Shown here: piece after piece, positions 11,361 through 22,812 of the stretch
Layout of the letters: every line of letters begins with the position of its first letter
Numbering within the stretch: position 1 is the stretch's first letter
The notes under the pieces: generated by a model
Database searches by the model: none
What the model was told of the DNA's origin: nothing
The model's input: the letters and a program-made list of their open reading frames with translations, nothing else
Assembly (NCBI RefSeq): GCF_963675165.1
Contig: NC_087393.1
Span: forward strand, 3,415,502 to 3,479,501
Source of the DNA: Halichondria panicea
Lineage: Eukaryota; Porifera; Demospongiae; Suberitida; Halichondriidae
Reading direction: 5' to 3'
DNA: 64,000 nt
Made by a program: the position numbers and the translations under genes

Positions 11361-14300
11361 ATGGCCAGTTGTGTTGAACTTATAAAACTGCCCGTGTACA
11401 GTATTGGAAACGAAGTGAACCCGATTAACTCTCATACTATAGAATTCATTGGTAATTGTACAGAGAGTGTTGCTGTGTTTGCGAACGTCCAAGTGAATAG
11501 TAGTCAAGTTGTCAAAGATTCTACTGACTTTTTAATGGCCAGCAGAAAAAACGGAGTGATTAAGCGGCACCATAACCGGGCCATTGATTTAGCTCTGAAA
11601 TATCGTAGAAGGCGTTCTACTATCGAAGACAAGCGAAAACTGAATGGTGAAGTAGTGCCTATACAAAAGGTGCAACAAAACATTTGTAGAGTCGAAACAA
11701 TACCAGGCACTAGTCTTAAAATATGCAGCTGTGGTACAGTTTCAGAAACTGCAAAATCGAAAAAGTGCCAAAACTGCCACAAGTTCTTTTACGATCATTG
11801 GGCGCAGCGTTGTCGAATACCTCCGTGCCCGAAGTGTCACTTCTGTCGTAAAGCAAAAAGTCGTGAGAAGCCTCCATATAAGTGTGACCGCTGTGGATTT
11901 GAAATCAATGCTGAACTGGTAGTATCAGAGCAGCCCTCCCAATTCAACGAACCTGATACTGAAGAGAATATCCATCCTGACAATCTCAGCTCCCCGAAGC
12001 CTGAGCTCTTACCCACTGTGCTCAATATTCTCAAGATTTGTGGCAATAAATCTTTTGAAGAAACTGAGGAAAAGAGTGACTCTCTTGACCCTGTTGAGGA
12101 TTGTGCTACATGTAGCTCATCATTGATTGAACCGAACACTGAATTAATTGAAGAAACAATTGAGGAATCCAATGATTTTACCATACCTTTTTCGTTACGT
12201 CTTAGTGAAGGGGAAGAAAACTTGTTGTGCGAAGACGCTGCTGAACCCTCAACACCACCCATGAATTCAACTGCTGGTAGTTTTTTTGAAGATGATTTTA
12301 TCACAACTCAATCATCAATGTCGATCTCACCTGTGACAGTGCCTACTTGCATCAGTCAAACACCTTCCAACCAAGCCGTGGCGCTGAATTTGCCCCCTTT
12401 GCCACTCTCACCTTCTTCGAGCTCTGGAATGGTCTCTCCTTGCTTTTCATCAGCCTCTACTGTCTTTTTGGATCATGGACAACTAGGCACTGATAAAACG
12501 TCTTCTAGTTATGATTCCAAACTCTCTTCAAATTCTAAAGCCTCATCTGATATCACGCAAATTGCAATAGCTGCTAATTCATCTAATGGTCCCTCTTTGC
12601 TTGTCCCGAGCTCTGTTACTACTGAAGTGAGTACTGCACAAGAAACTGTGCCACTACCAGTCACTGTCAAGAATTGGTCAAATACACAACATCTCGATTT
12701 GCTACTTTCACAGAATGAACAACTTATGGACTTTCAGAATGAAGGCACTCCATCTTTATGTAATGGAGACCTTCGGTCTGTACAAGGTATGGACACTCTG
12801 CATTTATTGGATGAAGGAAGGCCTATAACGAATGAATACCATCCTTGTGTATTGGATGGAGATGAATCATTTGCTCTGAGTAAAGATGAAATTCCTCTGC
12901 CAATTAAGGACTCTTTGCTGAATGAATGCTCTGTACTGAAAGCAAATCAAGACCCTGTAAAAGGTACAAATGAAGATGAAGAAATAACAAATGAGAGCAC
13001 TATACTGAATGAAGAACATCAAAACTCTATCGCATATAACGAGACTGCACCAAGTAAGAACCTTGTACCAATTGAAGATTCCGAAAGGAATCAAGACGCC
13101 TTACCAATCTTATCGAGCGAAGAACCGGTTAAAATATCGTTAAGTCAAAATCCTTGCGATGACTCTCCTTTGCCACCGTCCAGTGAAGACTGCTTGGAAG
13201 AACAAAAGAATGATCTTTCACTACCTTCACCAAGTGTAATTACTTCTGCCATAAGCTCTACGTACCCACCCACTCAGAATCTCTCCCCTTCCCCAATATC
13301 TAGTGAGGACTCGCAAAGTTTCACTTGTAAGGACGAAAAATTCTTGTTGCCCACTGTTGAAGTTGAGTCAACTGTCTCCACTTCGATGCCTCATATGTCC
13401 ACCGGGATTAAATGTACTCCTCCCAACCCAGTGCCAACGATTAAAAGTGTGTATGTGCCTTCACTTCACAAAATCAGGGAACTAGTAGGACTGACTTTGA
13501 AGCGAACACCCATAGAACAGTACCAACAAATACAGCGAAAGATCCTAGCTAATCAAATCCAAGCTCAGATTGAAATACAACGCAGCATTCTGAAAAGTCA
13601 AACTGGTTCAGATAATTCGGAACCCACTAGTATTTTGGGGAAAAACACGTCAACTTTGGAAGACGGAAAACCAGCTGCTAAGAGGCGTAAGAATGTTTTC
13701 TCTGACATTGTTGCTGATGTGATTCAAAGCATTAAGGAACTTAACAAATCTAAAGCGAACGAACCTAGCATTATTCAACCTGCACCGAGTTCGTTCTCAC
13801 CAAGTGTTAGCACAGCAATAACAACGCCAATCAATAGCAAAACTGTGGATTCCCTTACGCAAAGTTCGTCTTTTGCTAAGTTATCATTGTATTCCCCATT
13901 GATCCAAGGTCCTATAGCTGCTGAAGGTTCATCACGAGATGGGGTTCCGTCTGAAATCAAAGACAACATTCCTTTAAGACTTTCGAATTCATTCAGAAAG
14001 ATTGAAACAACTGGTAACGATAAAATTCGAGTATCACTCCTTAAAGATAATACATCGTCAGCGCAAATTGATGGTTTGTCATCGAACAATGATCAAGTTA
14101 TTTTACCTTCACCAAACTTTTGCGTTGTAAATGCTAAAATTTCGCGTAAATCTGAGCCTAGTACAATACCGCTAGCTGGTGACTTGAATACTAGAGAAGT
14201 TGAGAATGTTACTAGAGAAGTCGATCATGTTACTAGAGAAGTCGATCATGTTACTAGAGAAGTCGATCCTATTGCTGGTAATTACGTACCTTCATTGACT

Positions 14301-17300
14301 TCTATAAAAGAGGAACCGACTGATCATGTAACTCAAGACTTAAATGCTGAACAGGCTATGATTAATGACCCTCTAGTAGATGTACCCACGATAACTGCCA
14401 CTAATCCAATACTCCCTGAAAACAACTTCACGGCACATGTACCTCCGCTATTGAAACTACCACTAATCGATTCCAGCACTCTTAACACACATCCTGATGA
14501 TAGCTGTAATGATGCTATTCTTCAGAATACGATTCCTGCTCTGCCTGTTGTCCCATCAGAGCTTGCTCTGCCTCTCCAGGACGCTGTTACTGGCCAATCC
14601 TCTGCATGCATTCTTTCTCTACATAAGCAGCCATCCTCCTCAGCTAACATTCTGCCTGACGTACCAGGAAACCCCAGCCAAGTGAGGCTGCAAGTCAGCA
14701 ACAGCATTCTCAGCTCTCTTAAAAATGAAGGACTTAATTTATCCACTACTAGTAACTATCGGTCAATTCGACCCAGGCCTACTGCCTCCATTGGTGGGGT
14801 TCTAGTACAAAGTCTAGAGTCTAGAAGCCCGGATCAACCCCCCGTGTCTAAAGTAGGTGGTGTTTTTGTATCTGTTCTCAGCTCCTTTGCTCCACCTGTC
14901 AAAAGTCAAGACTCAACAATTGGTGATTAAGCAACTAATTAAGTATAAATTATTTCAACTGTTGTATTTTGCTGTAGGTGACATGAGCTCTAAGTCTCCC
15001 ACTCGTGCTCCAGCTGAGTCTAACCGTCAAAATAAGAAATCTAGTAAAACTGGGAACAAAGGTAAATATCCTATGAGTACGCACAGTTGCATTACACGTC
15101 GTCTGTACATGTACTTGTTAGTGTGTCTTTAGAAAGTCACATTGGTTACAGCATACTACATGTACGTAACATACTGTATCCTTTTGTTCCACTGAGCATG
15201 TCTTGGTGTGCTGTTTGGTTAGTATATTCACAGTGTCTAGTTTGGTGTCTTCTATTTTAATGTTTTATCCAGGTAGAGGTGGTAAGAAGAGTGGTGATGG
15301 TCGCCGTAAAAAAGAGGGCGGTGCTTCGCGTGGAGGTGGTGATGATTGTGAGGGTGGGGAGGGGGCAGGCGATGACAAGCAACCAAAGAGAAAGAGAAAG
15401 CAAACAAATTCCATATCAGGTTTGATAAAAACATGACTGTGTGTATAGGAAACAAGATTGTGGGGTTGAGATAATTTGCTTCTTGGGTAAAGGCGTTATG
15501 GTTGCTCAGTCAACTTTTTCATTTAGACAAGAAGAGAAAGCCGAGGATGAAACTATACTCTGTGAAGCTTAAAGGTCGGTTCTGTTTTCAAACACTGTAG
15601 TTTTAGAGTGATGTTCAAATAAATTTTACACTGTAAATGTAGGTGATTTTATAAGCGCTTGTACACTTCTAGACACCCCACTCCCCCTCACACACACATA
15701 CAGACGGGTTCCTCCACCATGTCACGTGGGGTGAGCAAAGGGTGGTATTCATGGTTCCTTTGCTGGACGGCCAAATAAAAGTGAGTATATAGAGGCTAAC
15801 AAACCTGCATTGTGCTGTATGGTATGCAAATGTGCATGTGTGTCAAACCCTTATGAATAAATTGTAATAGCTATGTATCTGTATTGAAATTTTGATGATT
15901 GTATTCACGAATCCTGATACAATACATGTACGTGTGTGTATGCAGTTTATGACGTATATACATGTACTTTTAGTTATTCTCTTGTTTCTGTTCAGTCGAC
16001 TGTTCTTGAGGAGGAGAGTCCTAACAGCTCCACCAAGGCGGCCGAGCCTCCTCCCAAGGTGATTAAGAGCACCCCCCAGCCTGGCGCTGAACGCAAAACT
16101 CGTAGGAAAGCCAAACTCGAACCAATGATCGAACCAGAAATTGAGGAGGGTGAGAGCCTACTTGCACTGTATCTTGTATACTTTTTTGTACAATGTTAGC
16201 AAGCTATTATATAGGTTAGTTTTGGAGGATGCACAAGTTATTCCTAGGTGCACCCATGCTTTTTATTTGCTATGTACATGTATACAGCTGTACATGTACG
16301 TGTATACAAGACAGTGTTAAAACCTCTATTCTGTGATAATAATAATTATATAACGATCTTACACTAAGTATCTGGGCAGCAATGTATTGTAATCAACCGC
16401 AGAACTGGACCCATTGTTGGAGTCTCCATCAACGTCTTCTGCTCACATAGTTACACCCTGCTTGTCAATCTACGAGCTACGACACAAGCTTTTCAAAGAC
16501 CTCCCTGCCAACACCATCTACGCCTACACCTATCGACACCAAATTAAGACTGTCAAGCCCCCTATGCACTGGGTGAGTGTGTGTGCGTGTATGTCGAAGG
16601 ATTCGTTACTCAGTTTTCTCTTACTGGTGTACTGCTACAGTAGCGGTAAAAAAAAAGTACTCGCTCCGTTTACGTAGTACGTCCGTAGTACGCTAGTACG
16701 TTGCAAAATAAGCGCTAAAAGTACGCTCAAGATACGCTACGTACCGTTGCGTTTTTTTTCTAATCAACCGTTGTTAAATTTTACCTTCGGCCACACCCAT
16801 GCAGCTCTGCACGCAGCTAGCTCGCTAGAACTTTTGCAGCAGTTACATGTAGCTGTTAGATTTATAGCTAGCTAGCTAGCACTTTCTAACCTTGTAGAAC
16901 AGAGATAGGACTCTATAGAGACTGCAGACATCCTTTTTGATGAGAAGGTTAAAGAACTTGTGAATGGTGCGTTTTATATCTTTGTTGTAATAGATCTAGA
17001 GCTAGACATACAGCTAGACATAGCCATAGCATAGCTAAGTAACTAGTATAGCTACAATACTCGAGATGACTAGGATTGTCTCTTTGTTCGTTTTCTAAAA
17101 CTTTTCTGCAAAATGTACTTGCAACGTGCAACAGTAATTATCAACGGTGCGGTAAATTCAACGCTTTTGATACGTTGTCAAACGGAACGTACTACGGACG
17201 TACTACGTAAACGGAACGGGTACTTTTTTTGACCGCTACTGTACATGTACACTGTTTTGCGAATAGCAAAATTAGGTGGGCATGCCTTATGCTTTACGCC

Positions 17301-20300
17301 ATTGAAGACCAGGCAAACATTATGGGCTATTCAAAAATGCTGTAAGAAAAGTGTGTTTTTGTCTTTGATGCCAACTGTTATACTTATAAGTACAATGTAG
17401 ACTCCTTGTGCCTATGTACATGTACAGTGTATAGTTATTAAAAGTTCCTCCCACCTCACAGCACCAGGTGCTCAGACGAATGGGTGGTGTGGCGACAAAC
17501 ACTCATACTTGCAGAATACTCGAGTACAAGTATGTACAACGCATAGTGGAACACTACGGCACAGACTCCCCTATCCCAGACTGTCTGGAGGACCTCTGTA
17601 GGAACAAGTTTCCAAAGGGTAGACGAGGTGAGGAGTAACTTGATTTTTCAAGTACGTGTGCTTTTTCAAGTGCATGTATGTACATGTACCCTTGCCATGG
17701 GTAACTGCGCTACATTTAATGTGAGAGATTACAGCCTGTGAATGTCTAAACAAGTGTTGTACATGTATGTCCTACATGTAGCTAGGGCACATTATAATAT
17801 GATCTTCTTGTCTACATGCAGTAATTGATCTCAGCGATGTTGACCCCAATGATCTCTTGGAAGGAGAGCACTTAGAAGCAATTCCTTTGTGTACAACTGG
17901 TTCTCCAAAGAAGAAGAAATCCCCTAAAGATTCTCCCCTGGACAACGTTGATGACTCTGTCGATGACTCAAAGTCATGTGAACAGTCACCTGATCGGTCA
18001 CATGACGAAGCACATAAATCACAAGATTATCATGTATTTCAAGACCAACAAGATTTCCCTCAAACCAAACTGGGCACCCCTCCTCGATTCAGGTGTCAGT
18101 CAGTATGTACAGAAAGCCTACGAAAGCCATCATTTTCTTGCCCTTATTATGCCTCGGTGCGCATGCGCAAGCGAGGTATACGGTAGTGTGTTTGTGTGTC
18201 TGTGTGTGTAGACTGCTACAGCTGCTCAAGGATGAATCAAGTGCAAGTAAGAGTTTCTATAGGCTTCTAGTCATGTTTACTTGGATTTTAATTCGTGGAT
18301 TTGCAAAATAATGCTTCGTTCTCGAGTTATGCCTAGTTTTGCTTACTTGGAATGCCATTGCAGCCTTTTCAGAAGAGCACGTAGCCAAACTTGTTTACCG
18401 AGTGTTACTACTCTACTTAGTAGTTAGCTCTGCACTAGAACGCTAGCTATTGGTAGCTGCAAGAGTGAGGAAGAGAGCTGCAAGGCTCTGCTGATGGCAG
18501 CCATTAATTTTAGACTTTAACTTTTGGCATTGATCGTTTTTAACAACAATCATGGTCGATTATTACCCACTCTTTGAGTTTGCATGCAGCAAAATTATTA
18601 TTGCAAAAATGTTCATCAGCTATTAGTAGCTTTATGTTATGTAGCTTTGGCATCTCCACCGAGGCATCAGCACCTGCGGTGCTTTCATTATTATACTGAA
18701 GCTAGTTCGTGTACAAACTGCTTAGAGAGTTGACAGTACTTTTTTTAACTATACAGTTTATATATATAGCTATAGCTACTACATGTAAATGTATTGCATC
18801 CTCCACGCTGCAGCATTGACGGAAAAGGCCAGAAGCAGAAGTACTGTCCACAGTGTGGAACACAGCTTCTCAAGAAGTCCAAAAAGTGTTACAGTTGTGG
18901 GAAGAGATTTGGTCTTTACTCATTTGGTCGGAGGCTCTGCCCTTCTTGTGGACATTGCAACCTCGCCAAAATGACCGATTGTCATGAGTGTGGTCACAAC
19001 TTGGCCGACGCCCCCACTGCTATTCCTGATGGTCAGTACTACAAGTTACATACATACATGTATGTATCTGATCGTACAATGCATGTGTATATTTGGCGCT
19101 AAATATTAACGTTCGGTTGCAGTGCATCATTGCAGATGTTACAATGTACGTAGCTTGCATATACGACTAGATTTACTCTTATGAGTAAGATTTTTGTTGC
19201 GACCTAATCCCGTCAACACTCTGCAGTGAGTGAGACTATTTTACCCCCGGTTCGATCACGCAAAAGACTAAGAGATGGTTACTATGGCTACGAGGGTGGA
19301 TCAGCACCAAAGATTAAAAAAGAGCATGTGAGTTCATTAACAGCTAATACTTAGTCAAACGGTATACGGATGGAGTGTTTCATGTTCTCATCAGTATTAC
19401 AGTTGTAACAATTATGTGCACTTGAAATAGGCTTTCGGAAGGTTTACTGTGACGGTTTTAGGAAACGTTGCTGGCTATTCAGGTTTATGCCTAATGTAAT
19501 TTTACTGAGGATTGCCTTACCTGCAGCAATTCAGTGTGTCCTCCTCTGCCCCTTCTTCCCGTCTCCCCTCCACTGCCGATATCGAGTCCCTCGATGACCT
19601 CCCAGGAGAAATGAGCGGAGCAAACAATCCTGTCAACAAATCAGATGACCCCACTACTCCTACCAGAAATGCCACATCCAAGTCGTTCAAGTTCTCTGGG
19701 TATAAATATGGGCGTATTCCGTGGGGAGAAGCAGACGTGACTTGTTTGGTAGATGAGTCGGGGACACCTAGGTTTTGTCTCCCCGAGCTCTGCGGCAAGG
19801 TGTGAAAGGATATGTGTATAGCAATATTGTGAATGTGTGTGTGTACAGGCCGGCAACTGTGGTTTCATGTGCTCATTGTGTATAAGATTCAAACTACATG
19901 CACGTATACATTATTAGCTCATCTACCCACCTCTCATGCACAGGTGTTACGAAATCACTCCAAGTCTGATGTGTTTGAGATAGTAAAAGACCTCAACCTC
20001 CCTCTGACTCAGGGTGACTCAACACTCCTCAAGAGACTACAGGCTCTTGGACTGCACTCAAACAGGTGTCTATAGACTAGTCTATTCAGTACTGTAGAGC
20101 AAGGTGGTTGTCAGAAAACGTGTCGTAGCATATTTAATGTTGTACTTGCTTGACAAGCTTGGTATAGCTCTGTTCACAAAACTGCTCTACGGTAGTAACT
20201 TTTTTGTGGGATGCTTTCAGTTCTTGAATTTGAGAGAGCTACGTGCATATACGTATATTCTCTGCAGGTCTCCCGTATGTCGTCTTATTGGCCCAGATGA

Positions 20301-22401
20301 AGTATGGACGTTATTGGATGCCCTACAGGAGCAGGTACCTGCTGAGGTCCACCAACACTTGGAGACAATCACCCTCTCATCCACACCACTCCTGGTATGT
20401 TGTATAGCTGTGAATTTGTTGGTCACCAGTGTTGTCTCCCCTAGTCCCCTGGAGCTCCGACCCACAGCCCTGCTCTTTTTCCGGCCAAGACATCAATACC
20501 TGAAGATGACGAGCATGGTTAGCCAAGTGTGTGTGCGTGTGCGGACTGGGAACTACTAATAATACTTGATGTACTCAATGCTGTACGTCAGATATCTTTT
20601 CCTGCTCACAGGTTTTCAGTCCACATTGCATGAAGTTGATTGCAGTGATGGGCAGACAATGGCTCTCCTGCGATCGTGGCGGGGAGAGCAGTACGGCTCA
20701 CTAACAGAGCTCTGGCGCAAGTACTTCCCTGAGGTGAATAGAAGCCACCTTACTACTGTTCTCAGGAGGCTCAAGGTGGATACCATCATGCCCACTGGAC
20801 AACAAGCCACTCTACTCAGGAACGCCAACGTAATCTCCCTCAGGTGTGGCAAAGTGTGAATATAATTATATGAAGTGTGTTTGATGTGATGGTGTGGATT
20901 TTTAATAGACTGCTAAGTAAAAAGGTAGCATTATTTGTAGTGTAAGGGTCAAAGAGGGTATACAAGGAGGTGTGAGTGTGTGTGCGAAACATAGTTTGTA
21001 TTGTGTGGAGACAGAGTGCGCGTATATATACATGGAAATTTTTAGAGAGTGCGAGGTACTAAATACAGCAATTTACAACCATGTCTTTTTAATATTGTCT
21101 CTTTCTCTCCAGAGGTGCAGCCGGCAGACTGATAGAGATAGAGGACATGCAGTTGTTGTTGGACGACCTCAGCATACCTCTTCAGATTGGCTCCTCCCCC
21201 AGCAGCAAGAAAGACAAGGTACATGTACATACACGTGCATTTATGTGTACTGGAATGGAAGAAGCTCTCTATGAAAGCAGATCCGCAAATTGTTCGTCTG
21301 TAAGCACAGCATACGGTAGCAGGTACAATGTATTCTTCGAGAGGCAAAAATAATGTTCACGGATTTTGCAAATTTCATGACATTTTCAAACACTCTAATA
21401 CCTAAAAGCAAACGTAATACTGTACCTAGGATCTACACCCCGATAATGTTATACACAAATGCACAAAAATGGCCGATTTGTGAAACATTAGACACCAGTA
21501 TGACGTTGACAATCATGTGCTTTTTATGGTGCAAACAAAATAATTATACCATTTCATGTTTTAATGTTTTATCGAATCACCAATCCTCCTCTTTCGCTGT
21601 AGCCCCTCACTGCTGTTGCACCTCCCACCCAGCCAACGGTCCCTCCCCTGCTAATACGTAGACAGAAGAACAACGCATCGTACGGAGTAGGTCGCACTAG
21701 TCTTGCTGCCACTGCAGCTGCTCAGGGGAAGGCCCTAGCAACCAAAGAAGGTAATTAACCCTTATAATATTTAGTGAAAGTACAATGTTAGTGGCGTTTG
21801 TAATGAAACACCGGAATGAAAAAAACAACCACCTAGTCCAATTAGAAACTGTAAAACATAAAATGCATTAGCATATTGACAAGGTTGAGAAAATACTGCT
21901 CTTTACAGTCTCTAATACTATCTACAGATCTCCAGTATGCTGAGTGCATGCGAAACTTGCTCCAAGTGGTTGAGCTGAGTGACGTCAAGCTATTGGTGGA
22001 GAAAGCACATCAGCGGGCAGCTGCCTCCACCAGCACTATCGACACTGACAACAGAGGTGAGTTAATTCACATTGTAGTTCCAATTCGCTTTCACAGTACA
22101 GTATAGGTCAAGATTTATATCCAAATGAGTTTAGACAATACTTGGTTTTTTTTTATCACTGAATTATTATAATTACGCAGCTGCTTCTTTGGAGCTGGAT
22201 GATGTTCAGCAGCGTATCTCCTCTCACCGAGAGCTCTGTTCTGTTATCACCGACGAGATTGGCTTTCTCAACGTAAGTAACCATGGAATCATGTCCGAGG
22301 TGGTTCGATTATCTCACACTGAGAAGAATGTGCTGCAAGACCTCGAGAGACTGTGTAGTTCCCATCACATGGATTTGAAATTTGATGATTCTCACAATTA
22401 A
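11361..22401 (+). CDS. Large nuclear-looking protein: two zinc clusters, three DACH/SKI-like units
   Basis: Twenty exons: 11361-14922, 14978-15061, 15273-15419, 15527-15574, 15704-15780, 15996-16149, 16403-16572, 17462-17627, 17822-18092, 18814-19031, 19227-19327, 19527-19799, 19944-20065, 20268-20394, 20445-20517, 20612-20843, 21113-21218, 21603-21750, 21928-22056 and 22181-22401. The sum is 6429 nt (2142 residues) with no internal stop. I do not recognise a named orthologue. Residues about 122-180 form a Cys-rich cluster (CSCG, SKKCQNCHKFF, PCPKCHFC, CDRCGFEI). Residues 190-1187 are Ser/Thr/Pro-rich and disordered-looking, with scattered acidic stretches. Residues 1188-1280 are Lys/Arg-rich, likely nuclear localisation. 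Residues about 1564-1625 form a second cluster (CPQCG, SKKCYSCGKRF, CPSCG, CHECGHNL). Three related units end in VLRRMGG..TCRILEYKY, RLQALGL..VCRLIGPDE and LLRNANV..GRLIEIED, resembling the end of the Dachshund/SKI fold. A coiled-coil-prone tail ends the protein. Probable chromatin or transcription role (inferred). Weak points: the exon 1 donor (TTG|GTGATT; without splicing the frame stops at 14930) and the last exon, which has a possible internal GTAAGT donor. Confidence 0.8.
14190..14270 (+). repeat. In-frame 21-bp coding repeat (VTREVDH units)
   Basis: Four copies of a 21-bp unit (ACTAGAGAAGTCGATCATGT plus one T) lie in tandem in exon 1, the first divergent and the last truncated. They encode repeated VTREVDH heptads. 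The near-identity of the inner copies points to recent slippage, so the locus is probably length-variable. Confidence 0.9.
16638..17241. mobile_element. MITE-like element with TA target duplication
   Basis: Inverted ends CAGTAGCGGT...ACCGCTACTG are flanked on both sides by TA. The similarity continues inward for about 55 bases (poly-A/T, then CCGTTTACGTAGTACGTCCG against its complement at 17191-17216). The element is about 604 bp and lies in the intron between exons 7 and 8 of the zinc-cluster gene. TA duplication and short ends fit a non-autonomous Tc1/mariner-type element; no transposase frame is inside. Confidence 0.8.
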
Positions 22402-22812
22402 TTTCTAGATGGTTCCCTTATTTGTTATAGTTCAATTATTGTTATACTTATTGTACAATGTCATGTAGATACATGTATCATTTCCTGTATTATTATTATA
22501 ATTACGCTTATTCTGATTGCTGTTTGCACAGTGCATGGGGGCGGGGCTGCTCAGGTGTATGACGGTAAACAGCTTCAGGTTTGTGTAGATAATACTGATA
22601 CAGTACATTAATTTATATCTACAGGCTTCAGCAAAACACACACATGCTGGTAAGTTCCTCTGTAGTTATAATTATGCTAGACTACATAGATCTATTTTAA
22701 TAGGCTGAACAGTCAACAGCTAGAGCAATAATTACTTATAATTATAATAGTATATTGCTATAGCTATTATTAATATAATTGTAAAGAATTTCTTGCTTTC
22801 TAGGTGCATGGT
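22402..22812. other. Spacer between the zinc-cluster gene and the sulfatase
   Basis: AT-rich, with a GGGGGCGGGGC box at about 22539-22549 that could be a promoter element for the sulfatase. TTTCTAG directly before 22804 resembles an acceptor, so a 5' untranslated exon may precede the coding start. No coding stretch is seen. Confidence 0.4.

Noticed and set aside
18093-18311. Extension of exon 9 of the zinc-cluster gene
   Set aside because: The donor at 18092 joins in phase to the Cys-rich exon at 18814; read-through gives GT-rich low-complexity peptide.
14978-22401. A second independent gene starting at ATG 14982
   Set aside because: Phase across the 14922|14978 junction is intact, total length is a multiple of three, and the two zinc clusters are related. 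One gene is the simpler model, though the donor is weak.
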